A stretch of 64,000 bases of DNA from Nymphaea colorata. Its lineage: Eukaryota > Streptophyta > Magnoliopsida > Nymphaeales > Nymphaeaceae. The stretch spans positions 14,895,289 through 14,959,288 of the forward strand of contig NC_045146.1 in NCBI RefSeq assembly GCF_008831285.2, given 5' to 3'. The position numbers were made by a program, and so were the translations under genes. Every line of letters starts with the position of its first letter. Position 1 is the stretch's first letter. Below the pieces are notes generated by a model. The model made no database searches. It was given only the letters and a program-made list of their open reading frames with translations, and was not told where the DNA came from. Of this stretch, positions 12,733 to 26,550 are shown piece by piece.

Positions 12733-13085
12733 GGGCAGTTCTTTCTACTTTTCTTCCATGACGAAGCCTTTCTTATAAGGGAATCGGATCAGAATAGTAC
12801 TAAACTTGAATCATATATTTCATCTTATCCAAGTACTGATGAGAATATATTGAGAATCTAGATGAAAGGATTTCGACTGAGACTCATACAAAGGGGAAAC
12901 CATGGCAATCTAACAGAGGGCAGTTCTTTCTACTTTTCTTCCATGACAAAGCCTTTTTATGAAGGGAATCGGATCAGAATACTACTAAGCTTGAATCATA
13001 CATTTCATCTTATCAAAGCACTGATGAGAATATATTGACAATCTAGATGAAAGCATTTATACAAAGGGGAACGTGGCAATCTAAC
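12733..13085. repeat. Two-copy 185-bp tandem duplication
   Basis: The first copy runs from 12733 to 12917 and the second from 12918 to about 13085. Both start GGGCAGTTCTTTCTACTTTT and end near GTGGCAATCTAAC. The second copy lacks about 15-20 bases near its end and has scattered substitutions. A CT microsatellite (about 13091-13111) follows at once. No coding sequence is evident. Confidence 0.85.
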
Positions 13086-13111
13086 CTGCCTCTCTCTCTC
13101 TCTCTCTCTCA

Positions 13112-15906
13112 GAATAGTGGTTACGAACCTTTGGAGTTCATGATTTGATTCTGTTCCGATGATGAAATTTATTGGTTGTTGGGAGCTTTTCTACATTTTT
13201 TTTTTGGGGATACTGACCTATGAGCACGATCGCACAATATCAACCATGTAGGCATTTATGAACAATTTTAATGAGGAATCAACTAAGTCCACCCAATGCG
13301 CTCCGCGACCGAAGCACTGTCCAGATTGGACGTATCTTCATTTTTCCATTTTAGTGGAGGCCCTGACAAAAAGGGAACAAAAAGCACTTGTTTGGATGCA
13401 TCTTTTGTATCATGACGGGAAATCAAAAGCAGATCGGATTGAGGTGATGCAGCATCGCTGCAACAGGCACTGGCCACTAGGCTTATGGTAAAAGCATTTT
13501 TCAGTTCCCCTATGTGAGAGGAGGATCATTGTGGTGTTATCATATTATGGTATTGAATTTCATGCAAAAGGGGTTGGCATAATGGGGCAGGCTGTGGCTG
13601 TCATATGGCAAGTACTCTCATCTGCATCATTCTTTACACAAAGTGAAACTGTAGATGTCAAATTTAGGGTTCAAAAGGTACACCAAAAGGAGCTTTATTG
13701 CTCCCCTCAAAAAGATTTTCACCTCTATCTCTCTGTCTACTTCTCTCTGTACATGTCAAGAGAAAACATTAAAGTCACCTTATGCATCAAGGAGTACACT
13801 CAGCTTCAACCTTTCGGCAGCTGGAAGAAGACAACTTCTGTGGAGTCGTGTGCACATGCATGTGAGAAAGACGGTTTGGCTTTTTCTAGCTTCTTAAGGA
13901 CAGTGATGGTAGTTAGTGGCCCACCAAAGTAAGCGACTAGACTTGTATTAAAGATCAAACGCATTTAGAGCAGACAAGCAAATAGCATGGTAAGATCTAT
14001 GCAGTTTCTCTTGAGGTTTTGATCAGAGTATATAGTCCGTCTTCAATATTTAATCACAACACCCACACACACACACACAGATAGTGGGACTCTGAAAAAC
14101 AAGTACTATAAGAAATGAAAACATATAGTTCATTAGTTGGTGGTTTACACAAGCACAAGGAAAAAGACTCTCCAAGTGCATGGTTCAATCCGAACAGAGG
14201 CGATTTTGATCTGGGGATAAAAATCCAGATGACAAAACTGTTGACAATCCCTATGGAGATTTGTGCAGAATCCAATGATTAGTGGTACAAGTTTTATACG
14301 TAGCGCGAGTAAGGTCCATGCTTCTGCAGTTTGATCATGGAGTTAGAAGTGAGGTGAGTGATGGTTGGATAGGCAAATGTAGTCTGGCTCTGCGAAAGCT
14401 TATCTGATAGAACATGTAAAAAGTGCCCTTTAAATGTGAATTCAACCTTTAAATAATATAGACAATGGGAAGTGCAAGGTGGTTTGAACAATGACCTTAA
14501 GTATTTGAGAGCACTGAAGTTATTGCCAAAGTTTAGCATTACAGCCAAAGTTGATAATGCAACTCTGTCCTCAATCTCCATATTTGAAAAGCATCCATTA
14601 GAAACAAAATATTTTGACGTGGCTTGTTGTTTTTCAAAAAGAAAATAAGAATGTTCATCAAGGAAACAAGTCATACATGCGATGGTATTTACTGTGAAGC
14701 AACAACAGCAGCAGCATACTCCTAATTCAAATCCATCTTAAGACCATCTTGAGATGGATGATGAGGCTGTTGGAGTTTGCGTATACAGTAAAAAATGTAA
14801 TGATCCGGCGCACGGGCTCCCGATCTGGTGGATCCCAATGGGACTAAACTTTTCAATGGGATGTTACCAAAAAACTGCAATTAGTATGGATCCTTTGCTA
14901 CTTTCAAAAGTCCTACATGATCTCTTGTTAGTCGATCAGGCGAGAAGGAGGTTAACTACGCATGACTCTCTCTGGGGTCCTGGACTACGCTAGGACTTGG
15001 GTGGGATATGATAAACCCGTCAACTTAGAGTGTTGCAATTCTACTATTTCCAATTCAAAAGAGTAGCACCCACAACAATAATTGAACCGATGACACATCT
15101 TCTACTTTACGACGGCCTGTCGGATCAGCTGTCCTACACTTCTACATTGGAATGTCATGTTAGTAGTCAAATGAACAGCAAGGTTACACGATCATGAGCG
15201 AGGAGTCTACTGTTAGATGCGAACAATTACAAGGTTAAACTTTTAGTCAGATTGCTTCTCACGCTCTCCAACCATGCTGATTGCCTATACCACTCTAACA
15301 AGCCTAATGATAATTCTTGCTCGTCTTCTGATGCAGCAAGGCGGTACTTTTAGATCCAGCAGTGCAGCGGCTAAGATCTAATCACGGTGAATATCTAAGT
15401 AAATCACTTTTACATCACTTTTTACTTGCTTTTATGTCACTATCTATGCCTTTCGCTTCAATTCATACACTCGTACACTTTTGGCTCTCTTTTCACATGC
15501 TTGCACCAGGAGTTCATGAAACGCCGTTTCGGGCGTTTTATTTATATACTTGTTTTCTTCTCTTCCCTCTGCTCTCAAATGCAGCTCACGTATTCCGGCT
15601 CGAACATATACCTTCTGTAACTTGAAAGCAGCCCATCGACTCTCCTCAAAAAATAAATGTTGAAAACCGTCTTCAGCAAAAAATTTTCTCAGGCATTCAA
15701 ACACGCGCTGTGAGTGTGTTTGATGGACAGGAATTCCCGCTCTCAAACAGTGCAGCTGTCCATGGGACATGGTGTATGTTATGCAGAGATGTTGGTGCAC
15801 TGCACTTTCAACTTTTTACATGGAAAAGAAGGTAACCAGTGCAGACACTAAAAAAATCTTAAGTATAAAGTTCTACCCACCAAGCCTTACTAAAGAAAAC
15901 ACCTCA
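13112..15906. other. Intergenic, no gene recognised
   Basis: Open frames of up to about 130 codons exist (for example 13531-13932) but none shows a known motif, splice structure or biased composition. There is a CA microsatellite near 14061-14080. The region 14880-15250 reads like degenerate repeat DNA, but I could not find its ends. Confidence 0.4.
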
Positions 15907-16212
15907 GAGGGCGTTTGGATGACATCCCAAAGCCAGGTTTTTGGTGACAAAACTAGATTTTGCCTTCAAAATCAGGTTTTTGGAGTGCTTAGATGCCATC
16001 ACAAGTAGGGTTGATAAAACCCCAGTTTTGACAAAACATGGTTTTGTAAAAGGGAGTAAAAAGCCATATCCTCCTCATGTTATACAAAACCAGGTTTTGA
16101 GTAATGTCACCAAACAAAGTAACCAATTTTTCAAAGTTCATAAAAAACTTGGTTTTCAAAAACCAAGTATTAGCAAAACTTGGTTAGAAGTGGGTGTCAT
16201 CCAAACGCCCTC
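15907..16212. mobile_element. MITE with 18-bp perfect inverted ends
   Basis: The left end GAGGGCGTTTGGATGACA at 15907 is matched perfectly by the reverse complement of the right end at about 16195-16212, giving an element of about 306 bp. The interior is full of AAAACCAGGTTTT/AAAACCTGGTTTT-like palindromic motifs. It has no coding capacity. No convincing target duplication was seen (flanks CCTCA and CAAGA), so the superfamily is unassigned. A diverged relative lies at 37376-37639. Confidence 0.75.
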
Positions 16213-16932
16213 CAAGAAAAATCTCATCCTGCAGATTCACCTGTTTAAGACATGACCTAGGGTTTTAGCAGTTACATCCTTTATAATTGGAACTTTTCAC
16301 TTCACTGTATTGTTGATCACCACTTTCTCTCCAAACAAAAAAAATGTCATCACATGACAACCGGTCAACCAAGAAAACCCCAAAAAGGGAAAAAAGCTCC
16401 TCAAATAGCTTTTTGTATGTAGAGCGAGTGCGTGCGTCCAAATGCGATGATCTTTGAATCGACGAACCTGATATGATAAGAGATCCACACTTGAAAAAAT
16501 CTATAAACTCATCAAATTAAAACATTTGGGTGAGAACTGAGATCCATGCCGTGTTATTTTAAATGGACAAAAAGTCTGATCTAAATTCAAAGGAAAAAGG
16601 CTCTCAAAACCATCAGACAATCTCTAAAATAACCAAAACGGCCTCCCGTTTCTTCATGGGAAAGCAAAAGAAATGTGACTCAAATGGGCGCAGCTAATAA
16701 ATGATAGGGAGGCAATTTCAAAAGGCAAGGTCCCACCTCCCCCCCCTCCTGCTGCTCAATACCAGCTACTTTAATGGTTCTGATGCTCTGCCCGTCGGCT
16801 ACAAGCAAGATCTACAAATCACAGCACAATAACCACAAAAATATTTTCCATTCAATGGCATCCCTCTGCTTTACCCATGTGCTTTGTCGGTTTTAAAATC
16901 ACTTTTGAATTCTTCATCTTGTTGACAGAAAC

Positions 16933-16969
<37 letters not shown>

Positions 16970-19877
16970 ATGATTTGGTTGGTTGCAGAAGAAAGCCATT
17001 ACAATGAACGAAGCAGTGGTTGACCATAAGATTGAATAAGCATGAAAGTGGGGCCGAGGTGTCCACCTTATTAATAAGGTTATGGAAAGAAGAGAAGCAA
17101 GTACGTGATGAGATAGAAAGTCTGATGGGCTTCATGATTTCCAAATTTGAACAAAAGGCCTCAGATTGTACGCGAAGATGAGGATGCCCAAAAAGCTCAA
17201 TCTCTTGTCAAAATGAAAGACGGCAAAAAGCAAGGATCATGCATCCTCGCTTCTTTCGGATCCCCACGAAGCTTTTTTCCAATTCTTGTTGAGAAAACTT
17301 TTCCATTGAAATCAAGAAAGGAACAGTGAACAGCCAAAGCGTTTGGATGTTGGTTTCCATTAAATAGATCTTTCAAATAATAGAGACTGGAGACATGGAC
17401 ATGGGAGTCTTCACCTACTACGCTTTGTGGCCTAAAACTCTATGATGCATGTCTCAGGGCGCCTCTCTTTCCTGATTGGCCTTACGAAAAAGGCGCCCAC
17501 ATGGGGAACCAAACCAGGCTGAGGAGGAGACATCATTATCTACAAAGGCCAAATTTGAATAGCTGATATAGCTTTTGTGCACGACTCTTCTTCAAACAAA
17601 CACACAGAGCTAAGGGTGTAGCACGACTAGCCCGGGTAAATAGGTGGTAGGTGGTCAGTCCATCCTTTGAGTGGCATAGGTGCTTTCCTTGACGGTAAAA
17701 AGAAAGAAGTAACAAGCATGTTGAAGCGTAGAGCAGGTTCCAACCCTAACACTGGTGTAGCTTGGAGAGTGGTATGATGAAATACTCCTCTTGCTCACTA
17801 AAAAATATACAAACCCATATACTTGCACCAAGCGGATGAAATATTCTCCCTGCTCACTCAAGAAACATACACGGCCACTATGAGTACACTCACAACTTGA
17901 GCTTCACTAACAGGGTAGCTCAAATTTTGAGCTGGGTGCGGCAACTTGATCTCAATTCTTTAATTGCAGCTTGATGTCCTCTAAGTTGTAGAAGACAAAC
18001 AAATCATGAATTTGGCGGCATAGCATCACTTTAAGCCATAAAGCTGATTTGGGTCGAGTAACAGTATTTCTCACATGAATACACTGACAACTTGGGCTCT
18101 ACCAATCGAGTGGCTCAAACTTTTGAGCTGGGTGAGGCAACTTGATCACATTCCTCATTGCTTGGTATCGCCCAAATGATAGAAGAAAAAGCCAACCAGA
18201 GTCACTATGGCATAGCATCACCTTAGAAGACCTGATCTCTATTCCAATTCTTTGGTCATGGTGAGATGAGAAAAGCTTCTTTAGCTGGTTAATGACCCAA
18301 GGCTGCATCATGCTGAATTTGATTTATTCTACCATGGCCAAGCAAAAGCAGCTTTCTTACTCAAAGTGCTGAAGGCAGGCAATGGCCCATTCTTCATGCC
18401 CAACTCCTGATCCAAAATAGTAAGCTTTTCTGCCTTTAAAAAGATTGCTGGGCACTGTGCCCAAGTTGGCCAGGTCTGTGTGTAGGCAACCAGGCCCAAT
18501 TGCCTGACTTGCCAGAGAGAGATGCGATGCAAACCTTGTTTGAAGGGACCAGGTCATTATGCTTGGGTGGCCCATTCACCCACTTCACCATCAGGGTAAG
18601 TCTGTAGTAGCTGCGATTTACCACAGAAGTGGAAAAGCAGGTCACCATTATAGCCCAAATAACTAAGCCAATTGAATTCTTGAGAGACTGGTGAAGTAGT
18701 TTGCTAGAAAACAGGATCTAGTTGATTAGTACTTTCAGATTTGTTTTCATCAAATGTGAATCCGTTTGGTTCTAGATAGACTGATATCTATCAAAGGTAA
18801 ACTCAGGTTCGGGTTCGCTTTGGTTTCCTAATGTGAACCCTAATATAACTTCTATTCTGATCAGGAAACAAGCTGACTGGTTGGATTCAGCAATTGCTTT
18901 CATTCAAACGGATTATACTCCACTTATGTTCCCCGCATAGAAATCAACTGCTTAATGCAGATTTACAGATTCAATTCTTCTATCACCGCGTTTAAAGCTT
19001 TGTGGTGATTGATTTCAATTCTTCTAAATATAAATTTCCAGTTTCTGATCGCTAGCTTTCTCATATCTTTTTTTATTTTCTTCTGTTTTTGGAAAGTTTC
19101 GATTCTATGAAGTAAGCCACTAGCTGGGTTTTAACTTAGACAATAGCTGTCTTCTTTGTTAGGCAAAAGTTTCATCATGGATCAGCTTTTAAGAGATATA
19201 TATGTATGGTCGGCCCCGCTGGTGACTAACTGGGGCAAAGAATCATTCATGCTCCCAGAAAAAGTTAAATGGAAAGAAGTAAAATGAACATGGAAAATTG
19301 CAAGTCCCAAGTTCAATTACCAGCTAACTCCAAATTTTGACTGCTCAAGTGATTAAAAACTCAAACAAGCGAAGATTTTCAGAAGCTGCATGGTCTATGA
19401 CTCTATATAACAACTGAAAAAAATTTGAGATTTTCACTTATAATCTTCAAAAATTTATTGAGTTGATAAAAAGATTTATTTTCATTCCTAAAGTCTTTAA
19501 AACTTTTTGGGTTGCTTTATTTCTGAACTTTTTCTATCTTTTTTTTTCATAATGATTCAATTTTGAGTTAGATTTTGAAGATTCAAAAGCCAATGGACCC
19601 AGCTGGGGCCGGGCATGGCAGCATCAGAGATTTGATTTTTTTTGTGTAAATCGGTTCGAAATGAGGCCACCGACTCACCAGCTTTTCTGGCGGAGAATGA
19701 CAGCCATGGCTTTATGTCATCATTGTCTCATCACGTCGCGTTACAAAATCAAACTGCAAGCTTATCTTTTGAAGGAAGAACACACAAAGTCTTCAAAGAA
19801 ATGCAGGCGAGGTTGGCAGATTTCTTAGTCAAGAAAGAAAAGCAAAAGAAGCGTAATGCACAACACATCACATGACC

Positions 19878-19908
<31 letters not shown>

Positions 19909-22900
19909 CATTGTACGTGTTAATTTTTGAATGCAGTGAGAATTTCGCTCATGAAATTTGAGATATGATGAGAATATCTTGACATTAACTTTAATATATA
20001 ATAGACAAGTTCACAGTGATAATAGCAAGAAAACTATGTAAGCAACGGAAGAGAAGCATTATTGCCTTACTGAAAAGTCATGTCAGAAGGATCCGTGCAG
20101 ATGGGCAGTGAGTGGGACTCGCAAGTCCAGAAAGCTTTTGAGAAATAGGACCAAAGACACCTTTTCCTTTCATACTTTAGATCAATGGGAAACAGATACC
20201 GGGTGTTTGATACTCATACTTATTAAGAGGTACTTTTTAGTACAGTATTCAGATGAAACTCGGGCCTACTAGACTGCTTATTGTTGAGTTCATTGTTCAT
20301 GTACCAAGCACATTAGCAAGACCCTACGCGGTAAAAACTTAAGGGGGTGTTAATTTGGCCGAACAGTTATCCAAGATAAGAAATCATGGATCTAAAGTTG
20401 CAGGAAGAAATAAGAATCGAGTTGGAGGCAAGATAAACGCAGACTCCCACCCCCTTCAACTGTTGGAGAAGCAAAGCCTCAGCTGCTGCGATCGATGCAA
20501 CGGACAAAAAACAAACTTTCTTTTTTGGTTTTTGTTCGCTGGGTTTGTTTTCTTGCATAAAAGTTGCTGCTAGATAATTGGCGTCCATCTCTCACATCTG
20601 TTGGCCAAACTCAAAACTTCGAATGCTTCAAAACTCAATTGCGAGGGTGTGGGCCTTCAGCATTGAAGCTTCAGTCAAAACTGGGAAATTGGAGTGGTCG
20701 GTTTCCTTCAGTGACAACTCAGATGGTGCCCATAAATGTCTGCCCCCTCCTCCTCTGCAGAGTTATTAGATGGCAGAGAAAATTTCGATGAAGTCGACCA
20801 GCGGGAGCTCCGCACTGTATTAAGAAGTTTGTGGAATTATGTTTTTGAGCTCCCATAAACATAATCCCAGTTGAAAGTGGAATGAAAAGAATCCCATCAA
20901 ATGTTATTATGGAAGGAAATTCAAAGAGGTGTGTAAAAGTAAGAGAGAAATTAAGGTAGGCATCGGACCAAGAGTACAAAGGTAAGTGGCTTTGTTTGCT
21001 AGAACAGTGTGGTCCTTGGCCTCTGAAGATGCCAACCCTTACTGGCGTCTTGTCCTTTTCGTCTTGAGAAATCAGCCATCACTGATGGCCTTATTCATCG
21101 CTTTCTTTTGTCATGTTTGTTCACCTCCTCCCTCATGATGCATCGCTCCATGAAAAAGGCAAAATGTTTACTTTCTCTAAAAATTCAATAAGCTGAATGT
21201 TAGCAATCGAATTGTACTCCCGTGTATTGACTCTTGCGATCTTCACAAGATTTTTCCGAAAACCGTCCCTGCCCATAGGATTTGGCAAACAGGCCCACTA
21301 TCTTTTTTGATTTATCTGAAAACCAGCTGCATTTTGGTAGTTAGAGCTATCAATCCAACTAATTAGCATCAGATGGTTATGTAAAACTGTTCTTCCACAT
21401 CGAGAAAAAACGGTCCCCATATTAAGATTGAGGTTGGAAGGTTTTGTTGTATAAGTTAGAAGGTCTCATGTTTGCAAACATGAATGACTGAACTCTATTT
21501 TGTTCTGATATACAGAATGATGTGGACTGATTCATATGTTACACCTCAAAATTCATATCTTTTCCCCAGAATTTTGGATTCGTGTTGAATGCCAACAACA
21601 GAAGATTGAGCCTTTTTGGCTGTCTGCAGGCTTCATTCACACAGTATACTTTACCGATGTCCCCCTGACAACAATCCATATCAACTCTGATTTCCCGGTG
21701 TATCGCTCTTCTCTCTTCATTCATAGTGACATAATAGAAAAAGACAAGCACGAGCGCGCGCACACACACATGTATATATATGTTATTCAAATTCACACTA
21801 CTCGGCCCCATTTTAGATGGACAGTCGACAGAAAAACAAGGAGAAGTCATTCATTCATTCACTCACACACTCTCTCTCCCAACATAGCAATGCTGGATGA
21901 ATTAACAAGATGGAATTGGTAAAAATTTCAATTTTTGGGTTGCTTTGATGAAATTGAGTTTGTGTTCTTCTCTACTAAGTTACAATTTGATCCTTTTCAG
22001 TTCATTCGATTATTATCGGATAGCTGTTCGAGTAAATTAGAGTCGACCCAAACACGGGAAACGTATCGTCCCAACAACTGTTCATTTGGATTTGATATAA
22101 AGATAGACGTGATAAAGTTAGGAAAGGAAAATTAACTGAAGGCCTTCATTAATTCTTTCCATTTAGTAAAATAAACTCTTACGCCTTTAACTCGAAAAAA
22201 TCATACGTTCAAAAACAGAAAAACCATTGATTAATGGTGCAGGCCAGAAATAATTGAATCGGATCGAAACTCCTCATGAATCCTTGGCGTAGAAGGAAAA
22301 GACCATTGGAAAGCTGTTGAAAGGCGCATTGCTAGAAGACCAACTTGCAACTTGATAATTTGTCAATCAATAGAATATTTATTATTACGTCCTTGCTCTG
22401 GTATGATGCCAAAAGTAAATGAAATGGATTAAATAAAAAGTTAAGATGTCACATATACATTGCTTGATCCAATGGACTTAAATATTAGGAAACCTATCTC
22501 TAACATGCATTTAATAATGTTAATCTTAGAGACAAACACAAGGTCCCATCTCTTTTTAGATTTGAAAAAGACAAGTCCTCATTGCTTCTCCTTACTTGGA
22601 GATTTTACATTGACTTTCAAACCTAAACAAACTTCAAGCTCAAACCGCAAATTGTGGAGTATTATTGCAACCTTGTACTTTCGAATATGGTTTTCAAAAA
22701 TTTATTTGCGTGGATATAATTTGCATAAATTAACAAGAACCTAGATTATATTCATTTGCTTTTCTCTTGCATCTACACGATGGGGGGCTCACTCTCTTGA
22801 TGAAAAACAATTCAAAGTACTGCTTTGGATTCCATCAGTTGATCCACTGTACTCATTTTTTTCTTTGAGCTGATAGAGACGAGGTCTCCCCATCTCTTTC

Positions 22901-25900
22901 CACCGTCAGGAGGTTATGTGTTCGGGCCGATCCGTCTCCAATTATTTCTCATTTGTTGGATATAAATCTTTCTTTTCATAAGAAATATATGAGCATGTTA
23001 AGCGACATCCAGTGCACATTTCAGCAACTGCAAGAACGAGTAATATATATGTTGCCTTGCCATTTCAAACAGTAATATAAATTAGTGCTTATTGTACATC
23101 ACAAACTGCTATTTCTTTTAAAAGAATCAAACTACTTAATTTTACCAAGTTTTGTCCGTAAAAACTGTGGAAGAAATAAAAAAATCTTGCAAGAAACTAA
23201 AAGTCGTATGTACTATTTTACCATCGCAAGTAAAATGACCTAACAAATAACTACGTATTACTGATTTTTCCAGTCTCATAGCTGGTGAAAGGGAATCAAC
23301 GTATAATTTCTCGGCCACACACTTGGCAGCGCATGATAATTAAATTAATAGTCCTTTGATCACTCAGGATTTCTTTTCCTTTTTGAGAAATTCTCATTTA
23401 AGGTCTATTATGTTGCAAAATTCCCAAAACAAGCGTCATTTTGTGTTCCTAAGCCCTATTTTGGTTGATGACATTTTTAAAAATCAGAGTAAGAATAACA
23501 TCATGGTGCTGGAACACCGGCAAAACTTTATGTTTTCCGACAACGTTTTCAGATGAAGAACGCCAGAAAAAGGAATCGATCGCTATCATTTTTAAACTCA
23601 AAGACTGATGTCAACTAAAGTTGCAGTGCAACGACAAGGTCGTCTCTCGTTTTGTGGTTATTAGGGAAAGTAAAAACTTGAACAAATGAGATCAACATGA
23701 ATATATTTTTCCTGTGCTACGGAGATCACCCTAAACATCAGCATCAATTGTCTTATCTTTTTTTTTTTTAATACCTTGCGTTCGAGAAGGAGTTAAAACT
23801 TATCTAATCTTTAAGATATGTACGGCATATGATTGCCGCATATGCCTTAGCCACTTTATCACTTGTATCCGGATTCATATCTCCTTTTGAATGTGGAAAC
23901 TATATATATATAAATAAAAGAAAATATGATCATCATATATGCTCGACTTCTCCAGCACCTTATGTTTCAATTTATGATTTTTGTTGGGCTACAGGAGCGA
24001 TTCTAATTGTGGGCAGATTGAACTCCACTAGATTGGACATTTGGCCAATTACTTACTGTATGCATTGTTATATCTTTAGCAGTAAACCTGCTCAAGATTT
24101 CTTGAGAGAACCTCACTGCTTCACTGAGAGGCAGGGATTCTCTACCGACTACCATCCAAACTTCCTTGTCATGCTCCTCTTCTCTGGAACTAGGAGGAGG
24201 CTCAGGGCAGTAGCGCCCTTCCTAGGGGGAGGGCACATCCACTTCTAGAGAGGCCGGGGAACTTGAAACCCTAGCTTCGAAGAAGAGAAGGCTCGCACCG
24301 AAATCCCATCTCTTTCGGTCTTGCTCGAGGGATCTCGAGCTCTGGTTTAAGACAAGTGTAAATTTATGGTTGCACTCTTCAACTCGAGATTAGTACTTGC
24401 CACCATTTGTGACCACTAAGATTTGAAACCTTAACCCCTCTCTTTTTGTCAACCTCTTTGCTACTCGATTGCGATACACCCTTTAGATTAGATGTTCTTG
24501 TTTATTGGGAGTATTTCCATTTGTGCAAACAATCTATCGTACTTGCGTAATATATTATTTTACACAAAGATAAGTTTTGAATGATGTAACTATATGGGCA
24601 AGAAGGGAAATCAAGACGTTGCTCGCATTCGCTGTTTGCATGGAAAAACTTTATTTAATTTTTAGTTGTGGGGAAGGATGCTTTGTATCGCACGAGGAGT
24701 AACTTTTCCAATTTCTTCGCTCTCGGCCCACGCACATGCTGATCCGACTTCCCTTTTTTTTTTTTTTCCATTTTCTTTCGACGTTGAAAATTTAGGTTTC
24801 TTGCCTAATGATCTTGCGCTGTGCACCATGTTGCAAACACACGATTGAGTGTCCTAAAAATGCGAGAAATGTAGAAGGCCCTACATTCCATTGAATGGGA
24901 GGTATTTTTTTTATATGGCGAAATTCACCGCCTTTCTCTTCATCCTTAAGGTTTGAGTGGTCTTACAGTATAATCTTCAACTTAAGTGTCACATATATTA
25001 CTTTTTGTAGTCCAACCAAGTTGCAACTATAGGAATTAATGTGAAGATATATTATCTGTTGACCAACCAACTCGACCGGCTATGCTTATGCTTTGTTTCT
25101 TGAGATTTCCACATTCCCTTTAAAATCCCCATTTCTCACAACAATGAAATGTTTTTTTTATTTTTATTTTTTTACTTTCCAATCTAAGGCTTGGGGTGTA
25201 GACTGAAAACAAAGAGAAAAATGCTGTACACGTGCCTCTTGTTTACACTGAACTATTGAGTGGATTGATCACGTGAAACGCAATACAGTAAGTGCGTGGC
25301 AATTTTGGCCGCACAAGACGAGGAATTCATGTGCAGACATGAGCATCGGCTCCTTTGGCTTGGATCCATCTGATTCATGTGAAACCTTGGTCACTCACGC
25401 ATTTCGACATGCATATTAAATTTATTGATATTCTTATGAGACCTTGACCAATTATTGACGAGTCTATTATATAAACGTATACATACATATAAATTTTACA
25501 AGGAAATACAATATGAGATCCCTAGGGATGGTCATAGTGGTTATTAGCTTTTGAACTGCTAAAATCTAACTTCTGCCCAGTTTTCTTTTCATTTTTGTGT
25601 TTGTTAGGTTCAACAAGTTTTGTTTGAGAAGAACAGAAATGGAGAATCTGATTATGCAGAACAAGTGTAGGCAATTTTGAGCAACTTGATTTGTAAAGAT
25701 CTCAATTTGTGTTTGTTTGTGTGTGAACCCTGAATTATGCGTGTACCAAGTCTTCTCAATTAGATTAATACAAAAGCAAACATTTCACATGTTGTGGACC
25801 AATTTTGACTGCATTTGCAAGGTGAATGTTAAGAGGCATTTGTCCAGTTAGGCTAGAAAAGCATGTTGAAGCAATCAAAACTAGGTTGACTAGAAAATTA

Positions 25901-26010
25901 TGTAATCAAAATGGGCTTGCCTGTGTTATAGAGATAGGGCAAAATAGACCCAATGGGAAGAGACTCTCGCGCTAACCATAGTAAAGGGAAAACTTGAGAT
26001 CCAATAATGC
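16213..26010. other. Gene-poor intergenic DNA
   Basis: Nearly 10 kb in which I recognise no gene on either strand. It contains CT (about 16936-16966) and TA (about 19878-19900) microsatellites. A diverged direct repeat of about 200-bp spacing lies near 17883-18190, with a repeated block TTTTGAGCTGGGTG then GGCAACTTGATC. An open frame at 19642-19875 ends in a basic stretch (KKEKQKKR) but has no known relative. Absence of genes here is an eye-level judgement. Confidence 0.4.
17883..18190. repeat. Diverged direct repeat, about 200 bp spacing
   Basis: Two blocks share ACACT(C/G)ACAACTTG, a GTGGCTC-like step, TTTTGAGCTGGGTG and GGCAACTTGATC in the same order, one from about 17886 and the other from about 18085. 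Substitutions are many. The function is unknown; it is probably an old duplication or part of a dispersed repeat. Confidence 0.6.
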
Positions 26011-26550
26011 AAATGGTCAATCTTTTTCCTTTGTTTTAAGTCCAGTAGCATCATCTTCACAATTGTGGAGCAATATAGACTATTGGTTGTCCTGGTTCCT
26101 AGTTTTTTTAAGGGTTGAAACCAAAACTGTTAAGAGCAAGTAGAGACTCTCAAATCATGGTTCTGAGCTTGGAATGAGAGTTGGCCGGGATGTTATGTCA
26201 ATTACATTAACAATTGTACATGTTAGAATATCAAGTAAAGGGCAAATGGTCAATCTTTTTCCTTTGTTTTAAGTCCAGTAGCATCATCTTCACAATTGTG
26301 TAGCAATATAGACTATTGGTTGTCCTGGTTCCTAGTTTTTTTAGTGGTTGAAACCAAAACTGTTAAGAGCAAGTAGAGATTCTCAAATCATGGTCCTGAG
26401 CTTGGAATGAGAGTTGGCCGGGATGTTACGTCAATTACATTAACAATTGTACATGTTAGAATATCAAGTAAAGGGCAGATGGTCAATCTTTTTCCTTTGT
26501 TTTAAGTCCAGTAGCATCATCTTCACAATTGTGTAGCAATATAGACTATT
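26011..26550. repeat. 233-bp tandem repeat, 2.3 copies
   Basis: Copies start at 26011, 26244 and 26477, exactly 233 bp apart. The first two are complete and the third stops after 74 bases at 26550. They differ by only a few bases (for example TGTGGAGC versus TGTGTAGC), so the array is recent. No protein or RNA gene is recognised in the unit. Confidence 0.95.

Noticed and set aside
13531..13932. 133-codon open frame
   Set aside because: No recognisable domain, no splice structure, composition of random AT-rich DNA.
19642..19875. 77-codon open frame with a basic tail
   Set aside because: Reads slightly protein-like but matches no family I know and stands alone; noted only in the gene-poor region entry.
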